Source of the DNA: Halosimplex litoreum
Lineage (GTDB): Archaea; Halobacteriota; Halobacteria; Halobacteriales; Haloarculaceae
Reading direction: 5' to 3'
DNA length: 64,000 nucleotides
Assembly: GCF_016065055.1 (NCBI RefSeq)
Contig: NZ_CP065856.1
Coordinates: 1,239,836-1,303,835, forward strand
This document shows, piece by piece, positions 51,347 to 60,351 of the stretch. The notes beneath the pieces were generated by a model, which did not search any database, was not told the DNA's origin, and was given only the letters and a program-made list of their open reading frames with translations. The first letter of the stretch is position 1. Each line of letters opens with the position of its first letter. The translations under genes and the position numbers were made by a program.

Positions 51347-53521
51347 CTATCCCTCCTCCGGCGGTTCGAACTCGGTGTCGTAGCTGGCCTGTGCGATGCC
51401 GCCGAGCACGAGCACGTTCTCGATGCCGAACGAATGCTCGTAGTCGAACGCCCGTGCCGAGGGGCCGGGCCAGTCGAAGTCGCGAACGTTACCGAACGAC
51501 CCCTGCATGTACTGGTGGAACGGGAAGTGGGGAACGTAGAAGTTGTAGTACTTCGCGCAGGTGCGATACAGCTGCTGGCGCTCGGCCTCGCTGTTGCCCG
51601 GCTGTCGGATCGCGTTGACCGTCTCGACGAGGTTGACTTCGGTGGCGCCGTCGAGATCCGGCGCTTTCCCGGCCTCGTCGGGGGCCTCGAAGGCACCGGG
51701 TTCGTCGGGGATCTGCTGGACGATCGGTTTCCCCTGTGTGTCGACGGTGTCCTCGGGCTTGGCGTCGAACGGGTCCGGAGCGGTGGGACTCCCGGCGACG
51801 AGCGCCTCGTCCCACCACGCGCCGCGGTCGTGATAATATTGGAACACGTAGGGGTCGCCGTGCCAGTACAGCGACGACTCGTAGTTCAGCCCGCCGTTGG
51901 GGTCGAGGTTGTTCGACCACGTCGACCACCCCTGCGTGGAGAAGTTGACGCCGAAGCCCCAGTTGGCCAGGTTCGCCCGGATCGTCTGAGCCGCCTGCAC
52001 GTGCTCGGGGATCGTCGACGTGGCGAACAGATCGATCGACGCGGCGTTGCCAGACGGGTCGACCCACTGGCCACCCTGTTTCGTGTACCCCGCACGGTTC
52101 ATGTACTCCGTGGCCGTCTCCACGTTCGACCCTCGCGAGTACGTGTGCAGGCTATCGAGGAACTCCTGAGAGAATATCGCCTCCGACTGGGCGTCGAGCA
52201 GGAAGGTGTCGTTTGCGAGCGGCTGTGCGCCGCCCTGTCCCCAGCCGTTGGCCGAGACGGCGTTCCAGTCGACCGCCTCGACGAGCGCGCGGCGAACCCA
52301 GAGGTTCTGGAGGTGGGGGTTGTTCCAGTTGAACTTCCACATGTCACCGCCGGTCGCACGCAGCCAGCGGGTGAACTCCTGCATGTAGTCGGGCAGTACC
52401 TCGCGGTTCAACGACGCGCCGGGCGACACGTCCCCCACGTTCACGTCCAGCACGCCTTCGGTCTGCAGGGTCTGCGCGCGATCGCCCTCGGCCCAGTAGA
52501 TCGCGAGCTTCTCGACGTTGGTGTGCTCGGCGTTGGGGTGGTCGGGGTCGAGATGGAGAACCATCCGCTCGGATCCCACGTCGTCCATCGACTCCAGCCG
52601 GTACGGTCCCGTCCCGGCGAGGTACTCGTCGGTCCCGCCGGCCAACGCGATACGGTCGAGTGAGACGCGGTCGCTCTTCAGCTCGTCGGTGACCGACGTG
52701 GCCCGGTCGCGCGAACCGGCGTCGCGGTACTGCTCCAGGTACGGCTCGGTGAACGACGGGTGCAGCGGCGGGTCACCGTCGACCGGCCCCGCGTACGTCG
52801 ACAGGATGTTGCTCGCCGTCGGGTCCGGGTCCTGCTCGGGGACCGTCCCCTTGTCCGTCCACTGGTGGAGCGTCCACTGGTCCTCGGCGCGCTGGTTGAA
52901 CGTGGCTTCCTCGGAGAACTTGTTCCCCGCCTGGAAGAACTCGACGTGGTTGTGTTTCTCGCGGGCGACCGCGTCGTGAGCGTCACCCGACCAGTAGGCC
53001 GACCGATCGTCGTGGTGGTCGTACCAGTCGTGTGGCGGCTCGACCTCGGTGCCCGAGATCCACGTCATGATCTCGATCTCCTCGTGGTCGGGCTTGTGCG
53101 GTGTGGGGATCGTCGTCCCACTGTAGGACAGGTTCGTGGTGTGGACGTTGCGGAGCCCGTGCAGGTCGGACATCCAGAGGTCCCCAGCGGTGTTGTCCTG
53201 GGGCGTCCACGGGTTCCAGTCGAACACGTCCGGCGAGTTGGCGTGCGCGTAGGCGATGGTATCGACCACGGGCTCGCGGTCGGTCGCCGTCGCCGTCGGC
53301 GTCGCCGTACTCTCCGCTCCGTCACTCACCGTATCGTCCGGCTCGATCGGCTCCACCGTGTCGTCGCTCGATCCCGCCGGCGTCGCCGTCGAGCCGCCCT
53401 CGCTCGGACAGCCGGCCAATCCAGCCGCGCCCAGCCCCGCGATCACCTGTGCGTACCGGCGACGCGAGACACCGCCCGCCGACTCGCCGTCCGCCTCGTT
53501 ACCCTCGTGATTAACTACCAT
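51347..53521 (-). CDS. Family-5 ABC solute-binding lipoprotein
   Basis: The 724-residue product has a twin-arginine signal (SRRRYAQVIAGLGAAG) and lipobox (LAGC), then a family-5 (peptide/nickel-type) solute-binding fold: WNPWTPQDNTAGD, DEYLAGTGPYRLESMDD, MQEFTRWLRATGGDMWKFN and ALVEAVDWNAVSANGW. No permease or ATPase gene lies nearby, so it is an orphan here. A TATA-like region and an IR at 53557-53571 lie upstream. Ligand could be an oligopeptide or another compound. Confidence 0.85.
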   Translation of the reverse strand: MVVNHEGNEADGESAGGVSRRRYAQVIAGLGAAGLAGCPSEGGSTATPAGSSDDTVEPIEPDDTVSDGAESTATPTATATDREPVVDTIAYAHANSPDVFDWNPWTPQDNTAGDLWMSDLHGLRNVHTTNLSYSGTTIPTPHKPDHEEIEIMTWISGTEVEPPHDWYDHHDDRSAYWSGDAHDAVAREKHNHVEFFQAGNKFSEEATFNQRAEDQWTLHQWTDKGTVPEQDPDPTASNILSTYAGPVDGDPPLHPSFTEPYLEQYRDAGSRDRATSVTDELKSDRVSLDRIALAGGTDEYLAGTGPYRLESMDDVGSERMVLHLDPDHPNAEHTNVEKLAIYWAEGDRAQTLQTEGVLDVNVGDVSPGASLNREVLPDYMQEFTRWLRATGGDMWKFNWNNPHLQNLWVRRALVEAVDWNAVSANGWGQGGAQPLANDTFLLDAQSEAIFSQEFLDSLHTYSRGSNVETATEYMNRAGYTKQGGQWVDPSGNAASIDLFATSTIPEHVQAAQTIRANLANWGFGVNFSTQGWSTWSNNLDPNGGLNYESSLYWHGDPYVFQYYHDRGAWWDEALVAGSPTAPDPFDAKPEDTVDTQGKPIVQQIPDEPGAFEAPDEAGKAPDLDGATEVNLVETVNAIRQPGNSEAERQQLYRTCAKYYNFYVPHFPFHQYMQGSFGNVRDFDWPGPSARAFDYEHSFGIENVLVLGGIAQASYDTEFEPPEEG

Positions 53522-53556
53522 GATTCGTGCCCTACTGTGGGCCACCCCTTGAAATA

Positions 53557-53571
53557 ATTTCTGGAAGAAAT
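53557..53571. promoter_or_regulatory. Inverted repeat ATTTCT-GGA-AGAAAT
   Basis: It lies next to a minus-strand TATA-like element (near 53548-53556), about 36 bases before the solute-binding protein ATG. Arms are perfect 6-mers. A repressor or activator site for the TrmB-like protein is possible. Confidence 0.45.
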
Positions 53572-53798
53572 CTTTTTTCGGGATGTTTTCACCCCGCTCG
53601 TCCGAGCGTTCGAGCCTGAAAAACGGCGATTCCGCACACCGGGTTTCGGTTCCGGCTACCGCGAACGAGCGGTCGACGTGCCGTTGGCCCGTTCGTTCGG
53701 GTCGATGGGCGAGCGATTCGATATCGCGGTATGTGATTTATCGGCCGATCGTGGCCGACGCGTCGGGCTTTTCCCTATCGACGGAGTACGGGCGGGTG

Positions 53799-54707
53799 AT
53801 GGTCCAGAACGTGGCATCCGTGATAGCCGACCTCGAACCCGAGGACTTCTATCTGCTCTCGGGGGTCGAACAGGGGATGCGCTTCTCGGAGTACGTCGAC
53901 CGCGAGAAGTTGCCCGAGTACACCCGCCTGTCGGCCGAGGACGTGGACTACAGGCTGGACCGCTGTGAGGACCGCGGGCTGGTCGAACGCAAGACGATCC
54001 AGTACGAGGGCTTCAAGCTCACTTTCGAAGGCTACGACGCGCTCGCGCTGCACACGTTCGCCGAGCGGGAGACCTTCGACGGCGTCGGTGCCCCCCTCGG
54101 CGTCGGCAAGGAGAGCGACGTGTACGAGGTGCGTTCCTATCGCCCCCTGGCGTTGAAGTACCACCGCGAGGGCTACACCAACTTCCGCGAAGTGATGAAA
54201 GAGCGCGACTACACCGCCGATCGGGACCACGTCTCCTGGCAATACACCGCGCGCAAAGCCGCCGAGCGCGAGTACGACGCCCTCGAAGCGCTGTACCCCG
54301 ACGTGTCCGTTCCCCAACCCGTCGACCACAACCGTCACGCGCTCGTCATGGAGAAGGTCGACGGCGTCGAGCTCTCGCGGACGAAGCTCACCGACGCGCA
54401 AGTGGTCCCCGTCATGGAGCTGATCCTCGCGGAGATGGCGACCGCCTACGCCGAGGGGTACGTCCACGCCGACATGAGCGAGTACAACGTCTTCGTCACC
54501 GAAGCGGGCGTCGTCGTCTTCGACTGGCCCCAGGCCGTCCCCACCGACCACGAGAACGCCCGCGAACTCCTCGAACGCGACGTGGAGAATCTGGTGGGCT
54601 ACTTCGCCCGCAAGTACCCCAGCCACGTCGACGAGATCGACGTGCCCGGCCTCGCGGCGGCGCTAGCCGACGACTCGTTCGAGTCGGCCGCCGAATTCGC
54701 CGAATAA
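53799..54707 (+). CDS. rio2: RIO2 atypical protein kinase
   Basis: Rio2 has a role in small-subunit ribosome maturation. The 302-residue product has the Rio2-specific N-terminal winged helix (VIADLEPEDFYLLSGVEQGM, 1-90) and a RIO kinase: VGKESDVYEV (ATP loop), catalytic loop HADMSEYNVF (about 223-232) and metal motif VVFDWPQ. The ATG at 53799 gives the correct length; a longer frame starting at 53583 has a non-coding leader. Confidence 0.94.
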   Translation: MVQNVASVIADLEPEDFYLLSGVEQGMRFSEYVDREKLPEYTRLSAEDVDYRLDRCEDRGLVERKTIQYEGFKLTFEGYDALALHTFAERETFDGVGAPLGVGKESDVYEVRSYRPLALKYHREGYTNFREVMKERDYTADRDHVSWQYTARKAAEREYDALEALYPDVSVPQPVDHNRHALVMEKVDGVELSRTKLTDAQVVPVMELILAEMATAYAEGYVHADMSEYNVFVTEAGVVVFDWPQAVPTDHENARELLERDVENLVGYFARKYPSHVDEIDVPGLAAALADDSFESAAEFAE

Positions 54708-55070
54708 GGACCGTTCGCCGCCGGTTCGTCCATTTTAGACCGTTCAAAAGCGACAGAAACCTGTTGCCGTTTCCTACCCGTAAACCATATCTCGCGATAC
54801 CAAATCGACTCGGCGTCGTCGTCACAAGTTCCGAATGTAGAAATCTACAAAGCACCAACCGCCCAACAATATCTAAGTCATCACCGGCTCAGAGAAGTCC
54901 GATAGCCCGGTCAGGCCCCTCATTAGTCAGAATACTGTGATACTGTATAGAGGATCGACGCCGATCACATATTGGGATGAAACTCGCGTGACTGAGACAC
55001 CGAAAAGAGATGTACTACCAAGTCCTTACACGTCATAACATATAACTCCCTGCGCGGCGAACGCTTCTCT
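54708..55070. other. AT-rich gene-free left end of island
   Basis: No gene was seen in these 363 bases. Base composition drops sharply against the flanks. It holds the motif TTTTAGACCGTTCAAAAG (54733-54750) and the TATA box of the next gene (atataa, 55040-55045, 26 bases before the ATG). Confidence 0.6.
54733..54750. repeat. Island-end motif A
   Basis: TTTTAGACCGTTCAAAAG resembles motifs at 57429-57446 (TTCTAAACCCTTCAAAAC) and 59523-59540 (TTTTAACCGTTCGAAAAA), all quasi-palindromic. They bound the lower-G+C region and the transposase unit. Confidence 0.5.
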
Positions 55071-55397
55071 ATGAGCGGTTCAAGCTACGATAAAACGATT
55101 CAGTTCCGTGCCGGGGCCGAAAAAGAGGCTGCGGAGCTCCTTGATGAGATTCATATCGGCGGCGTCAATGTGAGCGAGCTTGCCCGGACCGGGTTAATTG
55201 AGATGCTCCGCCGGTCTCTGGACGAACAAGACGAGATCGCAGTCTACGAACGATACAGCCGTGATGAGATCGATGAAGACGTGGCTCGGGTTCTCCTCGG
55301 TGAGAAAATCGACCAGATGGAAGCGGAGAAAAACGCATTCGAGTCGGCAATGGAGCGGGACACCTCAACATTCCTTGCTGATAGCGATGGCGAGTGA
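55071..55397 (+). CDS. Antitoxin-like small protein
   Basis: The 108-residue product is acidic and helical: KTIQFRAGAEKEAAELLDEI, SELARTGLIEMLRRSLDEQD, then a long helix EIDEDVARVLLGEKIDQMEAEK. The start resembles CopG/VapB-like antitoxins, but no clear RHH strand is seen. It overlaps the next gene by 11 bases, typical of a toxin-antitoxin pair. TATA box at 55040-55045 fits a leaderless transcript. Confidence 0.55.
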   Translation: MSGSSYDKTIQFRAGAEKEAAELLDEIHIGGVNVSELARTGLIEMLRRSLDEQDEIAVYERYSRDEIDEDVARVLLGEKIDQMEAEKNAFESAMERDTSTFLADSDGE

Positions 55398-55989
55398 CCC
55401 TCGCCACCCGCTCTTGGCCGATACGAGTTCCCTGATTGCCGTTGCGAACACCGACCAGTGGGACGTTCTGGCGGAGTCGCTCGCTCTCACAACCACGAAC
55501 GTCTGCAAGCACGAACTCCAGAACCACGTCACCTCGAACGCGTACGCGCCGGAAGGAAGCCGTGAACAGTATCTGAAAGAAGGCAGCAAGCGCGTGCTCG
55601 ATCACGTAGACGACGATTCCTCGTCGTGGTCATGCGTGACTGTCGTTCCCCGGCCACACGGGCCAGACGCGGGTGAAGAATCGCTGAAGCAGGAGCTTTC
55701 CGAACACGGTGACTCATATCAGGTCGTCTCGCTGCTCGATGGAGCCGCACGCCGGTCGATCAGGCAACTGGTTGACGACCACGGATACGATATTGACGTT
55801 GTGGGTCCGCCGTATCTGCTCTACGTTCTCTTCGACAACGAGCTCATTTCGAAGGCAGAGTTCTGCGAGGCAACAGGTGAGATGATCCGGACGGAAGGGT
55901 GGACTGGATACGAAGTCGTCAAGAACGCGTGGGCTAGTATTCCTGTGGATTGTTCCGAGTTCCTTGATGACGATATTCTCCCACCTTGA
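55387..55989 (+). CDS. PIN-like domain protein, probable toxin
   Basis: The 200-residue product starts with PLLADTSSLIAVANTDQWDV, a PIN-type first acidic motif, followed by a KHELQNHV helix; the C-terminal YLLYVLFDNELISKAEFCE looks like the PIN end. The usual third and fourth acidic residues are not obvious, so it may be a divergent member. With the overlapping upstream gene it suggests a VapBC-like system. It could also be a solo nuclease. Uncertain. Confidence 0.5.
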   Translation: MASDPRHPLLADTSSLIAVANTDQWDVLAESLALTTTNVCKHELQNHVTSNAYAPEGSREQYLKEGSKRVLDHVDDDSSSWSCVTVVPRPHGPDAGEESLKQELSEHGDSYQVVSLLDGAARRSIRQLVDDHGYDIDVVGPPYLLYVLFDNELISKAEFCEATGEMIRTEGWTGYEVVKNAWASIPVDCSEFLDDDILPP

Positions 55990-56037
55990 AAGCTTACCAA
56001 GTGCTATAACGCTCAACACAGAAGATTATGCAACACA

Positions 56038-56637
56038 CTACAATCGATCGAGTTTCTCGTGAATCCAACGACGAAGTCTTGCTGTTCGGTTCCCGCAGAT
56101 TCCCGGGTATCCGACAACCGCCCGTTGTGGTTCAATCGTTTCTCCCATCACTTGCCGATAATGCAGTGCGAGAGCACGATGATTACCATCCAATAGATAA
56201 GGGCTCCCCTGAGAAAATGGCCGTGATCGGTGGGCGATCACGAACCGGCCCGGCATACTCTCCGCATTGTCTCTAAGTTCTCGAATTTTCTCACGGCCTT
56301 CTTCACTGAATCCTAACTTCTTCTCCTGGAACTGTGATACCGCTTCCTCAATCGTCGGTCGGTCTCCCGGCGGGCCGAATATCGTATACGTGTCTGCAAG
56401 CGTATCAATCGGAACGTGACATTTCATCCAGCAATAGTCGAGTGATAGCAAACTACGCGCAGCGCCAGGCTTGTGTGCGAGAAGTCGCGCTTCCGCTTCG
56501 AACCTGTCCGTGTTTGATTGAATATCGAACTTCGGGGAGTGGGGCTTCTGCTGCTCTTCTTCGAGCCAGGCACGAACCACGGCCGTTTGTGTGGTCCTTC
56601 CATCGAAACTGACGTTTGACCATCGGGTTCGTGACAT
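56038..56637 (-). CDS. ParB/sulfiredoxin-fold-like protein
   Basis: The 199-residue product contains FVIAHRSRPF...YLLDGNHRALALHY, the DGNHR core of ParB and sulfiredoxin-like domains that can bind nucleotides or DNA. The N-terminal part is a polar helical region with no recognised motif, and the C-terminus is basic (RTARLRRWIHEKLDRL). Similar proteins occur on mobile elements of haloarchaea. It is convergent with the PIN-like gene. Confidence 0.55.
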   Translation of the reverse strand: MSRTRWSNVSFDGRTTQTAVVRAWLEEEQQKPHSPKFDIQSNTDRFEAEARLLAHKPGAARSLLSLDYCWMKCHVPIDTLADTYTIFGPPGDRPTIEEAVSQFQEKKLGFSEEGREKIRELRDNAESMPGRFVIAHRSRPFSQGSPYLLDGNHRALALHYRQVMGETIEPQRAVVGYPGICGNRTARLRRWIHEKLDRL

Positions 56638-56836
56638 GAGAGGTCATGCAATTTCCGCTCGTATTTTTCTGTTGCTTTCCGGCTAATATCGAACCAGTAA
56701 CTACCGAATTATTCCGCAGGTGAGAATCTAAAGTATACGCAGATATACTCAGCTATCAGTTCACCGCAATCCAATATGAAACTAACTCCTTGTGAAGTGT
56801 TCATGATACCCTCATTCGTCGGAAATAGGCTGCCCG

Positions 56837-57301
56837 TTAACTGTATCTCTTAGTCACCTCACGCTGGAATTCATCGTTCAGCTCCGTCGTTTTCTGCGCG
56901 AGTGTCGCCTCGAATTCCTCAAGATGGTCCTCAAATTCGGCTTCTAATTTCCAAATCTGCTTCTGAATACGGGCAAGGTCCGTCAGCTGCAACTCGTCCG
57001 CGATGACCTGGCCTTTTGCGGTTAGCGGGTGGCGCTTCTGCCCCTGACTATTATAATCCGGCTCGTCCGACACTAATCCGAGTTCTTTGGCGTCTTCCAG
57101 GCGGTTTCGAATCGTTGCTGAACTGATTTTCAGGTCCTCTCGTAGCACCACGAATCGCTTCGGTTCGGCCTGCAACTCGGCTAATAGCATCACTCCACCT
57201 TTCTTCGAGAGGAACTCTCCGATACGTTCTATCTCAATTTCATCGAACTCATCGGGGGAGGGTGCACCCGCCTCTCCCCCTGCATCATTGCGATCAGCCA
57301 C
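56837..57301 (-). CDS. Winged-helix protein with C-terminal coiled coil
   Basis: From a GTG the 154-residue product has an acidic leader, a wHTH (MLLAELQAEPKRFVVLREDLKISSATIRNRLEDAKEL, wing SQGQKRHPLTAKG) and a long C-terminal coiled coil (RIQKQIWKLEAEFEDHLEEFEATLAQKT). Size and layout suit a regulator of a mobile element or plasmid-like locus. Target unknown. It is divergent from the transposase. Confidence 0.65.
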   Translation of the reverse strand: MADRNDAGGEAGAPSPDEFDEIEIERIGEFLSKKGGVMLLAELQAEPKRFVVLREDLKISSATIRNRLEDAKELGLVSDEPDYNSQGQKRHPLTAKGQVIADELQLTDLARIQKQIWKLEAEFEDHLEEFEATLAQKTTELNDEFQREVTKRYS

Positions 57302-57607
57302 TATTCACCTCGTTTGTACCAGTGCTACCATGAATCATGTGGTTCGACATAAACTAATGGTTTAGGTTGAACTCGAAGAGCGACCAGAACCAGAGTTTCG
57401 GAAATCATCTAGAATTTCGCTTACGCCATTCTAAACCCTTCAAAACCGCCTATTTCGTAGTATGTGGTGGAACGATTCGGAAGCAACACCCCATTGAATA
57501 TGGTTCGAACTGAACTACTTCGGCCTGTCTCATATCAGCCCATGTCTCGGACAGTTCGAAGCACGCCACAGACTGATGACAAGGTGGGTCACCAGGAGTA
57601 ACCGCTC
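57302..57607. other. Gap holding transposase left end
   Basis: About 306 bases with no gene. The motif TTCTAAACCCTTCAAAAC (57429-57446) lies inside and is taken as the left end of the transposase unit. Confidence 0.5.
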
Positions 57608-59540
57608 GTGGTACGTGACGATCCCGCAGTCGCTGAGTCCATCGTTGTGCACGCAGAGTCGCTCTGCCAGCACGAGGACCACCTGTGGGACGTTATTAAA
57701 CAACTTTCAATACCCGTTGCCTCCCTGACTGACGAGCGTGACCAGACCAAGGCAGATTTCGAAACCGAAGAGATGGTTAAATCCCATCTCTTCATGCGGA
57801 TTCGCGGATTTTCCCAAAACGAGTTCGCTGAGCAACTCAGCACCCGCTCGAACCTGATCAAGAGTGTCGAATTCGATGTGAATAGCCTGGATGCGGCCCC
57901 GTCACAGCAGGACCTCTCGTATGCCTGGTGCAATTTCAGTGACGACACACAGAAGATCATCGAGGCCGCTGCAGAAGGCATCGGGCAAGCCGCTGTCGAG
58001 CACAACGTTATTTCCGAGGCGCTTGTCCCGGTTCTTCCTGACGAGGAAGCGGACGAGGACGACGTTCAGACTGACAAAGAATACCAGAAGCAGAAGGCGA
58101 CCAAGCTGATTAGGCTCGCTCGTAGGCACGTCCTTCCGGAATTCGAGACCGGACGAGCGGTCCACCGGACCTACTCAGATGAAGCGATTCTCGATATGTT
58201 CGCGCGTATCTGCGCGAACAAGGGCAGCGCTCACTCCGAAGGCGAGTACGGCTGGCTCACCGACGATGACCTGACCTGCGATGATGAAACGTTCCTCCGT
58301 GCGATCAAGCTGATTGCCACACCTGAAGACGACGATGCACAGCCCTCACTCTCGGACTATGATGAGGCGGATGCGATGCCGAAGATTGACCGTATCCGTG
58401 ATGCCCTCATGGAGTCGTTCGATGCGGCGACGGAGAACGTCATCAATTCGATTCGCGGGGATGACCCGTTCGAGGACCGGAAAACCATCGCGGCCATCGA
58501 TATCACGCACGAGCAGTACCACGTCTGGCCGTGGGAGGACAAGGACGCCGGAACCCCGAAATCCGGGTTCCCGCGGATGGTCAGTGGCTACAAGAAGGAT
58601 GACGAATATTTGCGCGGCTACAAGTACGCAACAATCACGTTAGTTGGCGACAACGCCCCGATAATCCTCGGTGTTGAGCCCGTCAAGGAGAACTCGAAGT
58701 GGGAGCCAGACGGGTCGCCGTCGTACTCGAAAGGCGACATTGTTGCGCGGCTTCTCGATAAGGCAGAGCGGTTCGTTGATTTCGATGAAGTACTGTTGGA
58801 CCGCGGCTTCTACAGTAACGCTGTCTATGCTGAAATCGATGATCGTGACCTGCTTTACACGTCGCCTGTCCCGAAATACGAAGACGACTACACGGCGATC
58901 AAGAACATCGAAGCCCACGATGACGCGGACGCAGCTGTGAAGGACGATGTTCCGTTCGGCCAGGATGGCGAGGTCCACCACACTGCGGAGTTTCTGTACA
59001 CGCCGACCACGAGTGACGATGCGGACGGGAACTACGCTGTGTTCGTGACGAATCGAGACCGTGTCGAACCGGAAGAGATCGACAAAGTCTGCAACACGTA
59101 TGATCGTCGATGGGACATCGAGAGCCAGTTCAAGTCCGTGAAGGGTTTCCTGCCGAAAACGTCGTCGAAGGATTACCGGATTCGCCTCTGCAAGTTCGTG
59201 CTCGCCTCGCTCATCTATAACCTGTGGCGGCTGACCGACTACCTGCTCAAGGTGGCGATGGACGAGGATATTCGGTCGCCGCCGGTGATCACGGCCAAGA
59301 CGTTCGTGCGAGCGCTCGGTGAGTTCCTGCGAGACATCGGATAATACGGCTTTCTGCGTTCCGAGCCCGAAAATCGTGAGCGGCAGCGCTGTCCAGTTCG
59401 GCTGATTTTCTTCATTTAATTACCGGATAGCTGATATTTGGGATTCGTTTCGCTTAGTCGTCCTTGTTTCAGGGCGAGATTGGGTGATGAAAATCCAGCT
59501 ATTGCGAGACTCGTTTGTAGGCTTTTAACCGTTCGAAAAA
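57429..59540 (+). mobile_element. Candidate insertion sequence with DDE transposase
   Basis: The transposase gene is framed by motifs ATTCTAAACCCTTCAAAACC (left, starting 57428) and, on the opposite strand at the right, ATTTTTCGAACGGTTAAAAGC (ending 59520). They match imperfectly as inverted repeats over about 28 bases. No target-site duplication was identified. IS boundaries are tentative. Confidence 0.5.
57608..59344 (+). CDS. IS4-superfamily-like DDE transposase
   Basis: The 578-residue product starts at a GTG after an in-frame TAA. It has a DDE RNase-H fold: first Asp in TIAAIDITHEQYHVW, second in FDEVLLDRGFYSN, and the Y(2)R(3)E(6)K-type element YDRRWDIESQFKSVKGF with the catalytic Glu. 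The N-terminal half contains helical DNA-binding parts and an acidic segment. It is longer than ISH8-like proteins. The exact IS family was not assigned. It appears intact. Confidence 0.85.
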   Translation: MVRDDPAVAESIVVHAESLCQHEDHLWDVIKQLSIPVASLTDERDQTKADFETEEMVKSHLFMRIRGFSQNEFAEQLSTRSNLIKSVEFDVNSLDAAPSQQDLSYAWCNFSDDTQKIIEAAAEGIGQAAVEHNVISEALVPVLPDEEADEDDVQTDKEYQKQKATKLIRLARRHVLPEFETGRAVHRTYSDEAILDMFARICANKGSAHSEGEYGWLTDDDLTCDDETFLRAIKLIATPEDDDAQPSLSDYDEADAMPKIDRIRDALMESFDAATENVINSIRGDDPFEDRKTIAAIDITHEQYHVWPWEDKDAGTPKSGFPRMVSGYKKDDEYLRGYKYATITLVGDNAPIILGVEPVKENSKWEPDGSPSYSKGDIVARLLDKAERFVDFDEVLLDRGFYSNAVYAEIDDRDLLYTSPVPKYEDDYTAIKNIEAHDDADAAVKDDVPFGQDGEVHHTAEFLYTPTTSDDADGNYAVFVTNRDRVEPEEIDKVCNTYDRRWDIESQFKSVKGFLPKTSSKDYRIRLCKFVLASLIYNLWRLTDYLLKVAMDEDIRSPPVITAKTFVRALGEFLRDIG

Positions 59541-59633
59541 TGTGTCGTCGTCGGGCGCTCACAGAAGCTGCGGACGAAGGGGCTCTCGGCTACGATACCC
59601 GAAAGCAGTGGAGCGGTCGTCCCGGCCCCGGCC

Positions 59634-60197
59634 TCAGCCGAGGACGTAGCGCAGCCGCGGGTAGCGTTCGACCAGTGCCTCGCCACCGACCTCGTAGCGC
59701 TCGACGAGCGCGTCGAGGCCGACGATCCGACCTGCGCCGAAGGCGGCGACGGCGAGGAACACGAGCATGTAGGCGAAGTCGCCGTTGATGAGCCCGTGGG
59801 CGATCTCCCAGTTCCCGAAGTAGAACATCGCCATCATGAGCGCGCCGAACAGAGCCGCCAGGCGCACCAGCGCGCCGACGAGCAGGCCCAGCCCGATGAG
59901 GACCTCGCCCCACGGGACGGCGACGTTCGCGAAGGCGACGAACCAGTCGGTCGTCCCCATCCAGACGAACATGCTTTCGAGGGGGTTGCCGTTCGTCCCG
60001 GCCGCGTGGACCAGGTAGCCCTGAGCGGTGAACCCGCCCTCCAGGACCTTCGTCGCGCCCGAGTACAGGAACGCGTAGCCCATCATCAGCCGCAGCGCCA
60101 GCACGAACCACGCCGACAGGCTGTGAGCCTTGCCGTGGACCGTGAAACCGCCGATCTTGCTCTCGAACTCGTTGACTCCGGGGGTGGTCGTCGACAT
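59634..60197 (-). CDS. DoxX/DoxD-like membrane protein
   Basis: The 187-residue product has an N-terminal polar part and four hydrophobic helices: SAWFVLALRLMMGYAFLYSG, DWFVAFANVAVPWGEVLIGL, LAALFGALMMAMFYF and FAYMLVFLAVAAFGAGRI. LYSGATKVLEGG and FGNWEIAHG fit DoxX/DoxD-related proteins, subunits linked to thiosulfate:quinone reduction or thiol stress. No partner DoxA-like gene lies near. The ATG at 60197 was chosen over in-frame upstream codons. Confidence 0.78.
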   Translation of the reverse strand: MSTTTPGVNEFESKIGGFTVHGKAHSLSAWFVLALRLMMGYAFLYSGATKVLEGGFTAQGYLVHAAGTNGNPLESMFVWMGTTDWFVAFANVAVPWGEVLIGLGLLVGALVRLAALFGALMMAMFYFGNWEIAHGLINGDFAYMLVFLAVAAFGAGRIVGLDALVERYEVGGEALVERYPRLRYVLG

Positions 60198-60351
60198 TGT
60201 AGTTGGCCTCTGTCTGGACAGACGCCGGTTCGGAGTATATATCCGGAAGGCAATTCCTCGCCGGTGAGAACCGTTCTCGGCGAGTGAGAATCGGTGGCCC
60301 GTGAACACGGATGGTGTCGGCCGCGCCGGACGCGAAAGGCTGACTGGTGGG

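Larger units (their letters stand above)
54733..59540. mobile_element. Lower-G+C genomic island
   Basis: Between rio2 and the doxX-like gene the DNA is visibly richer in A/T and the codon use less biased to G/C. It holds a toxin-antitoxin-like pair, a ParB-like gene, a wHTH gene and a transposase, and similar 18-bp motifs lie at both ends and before the transposase. Foreign origin is inferred from composition and content. Confidence 0.65.
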
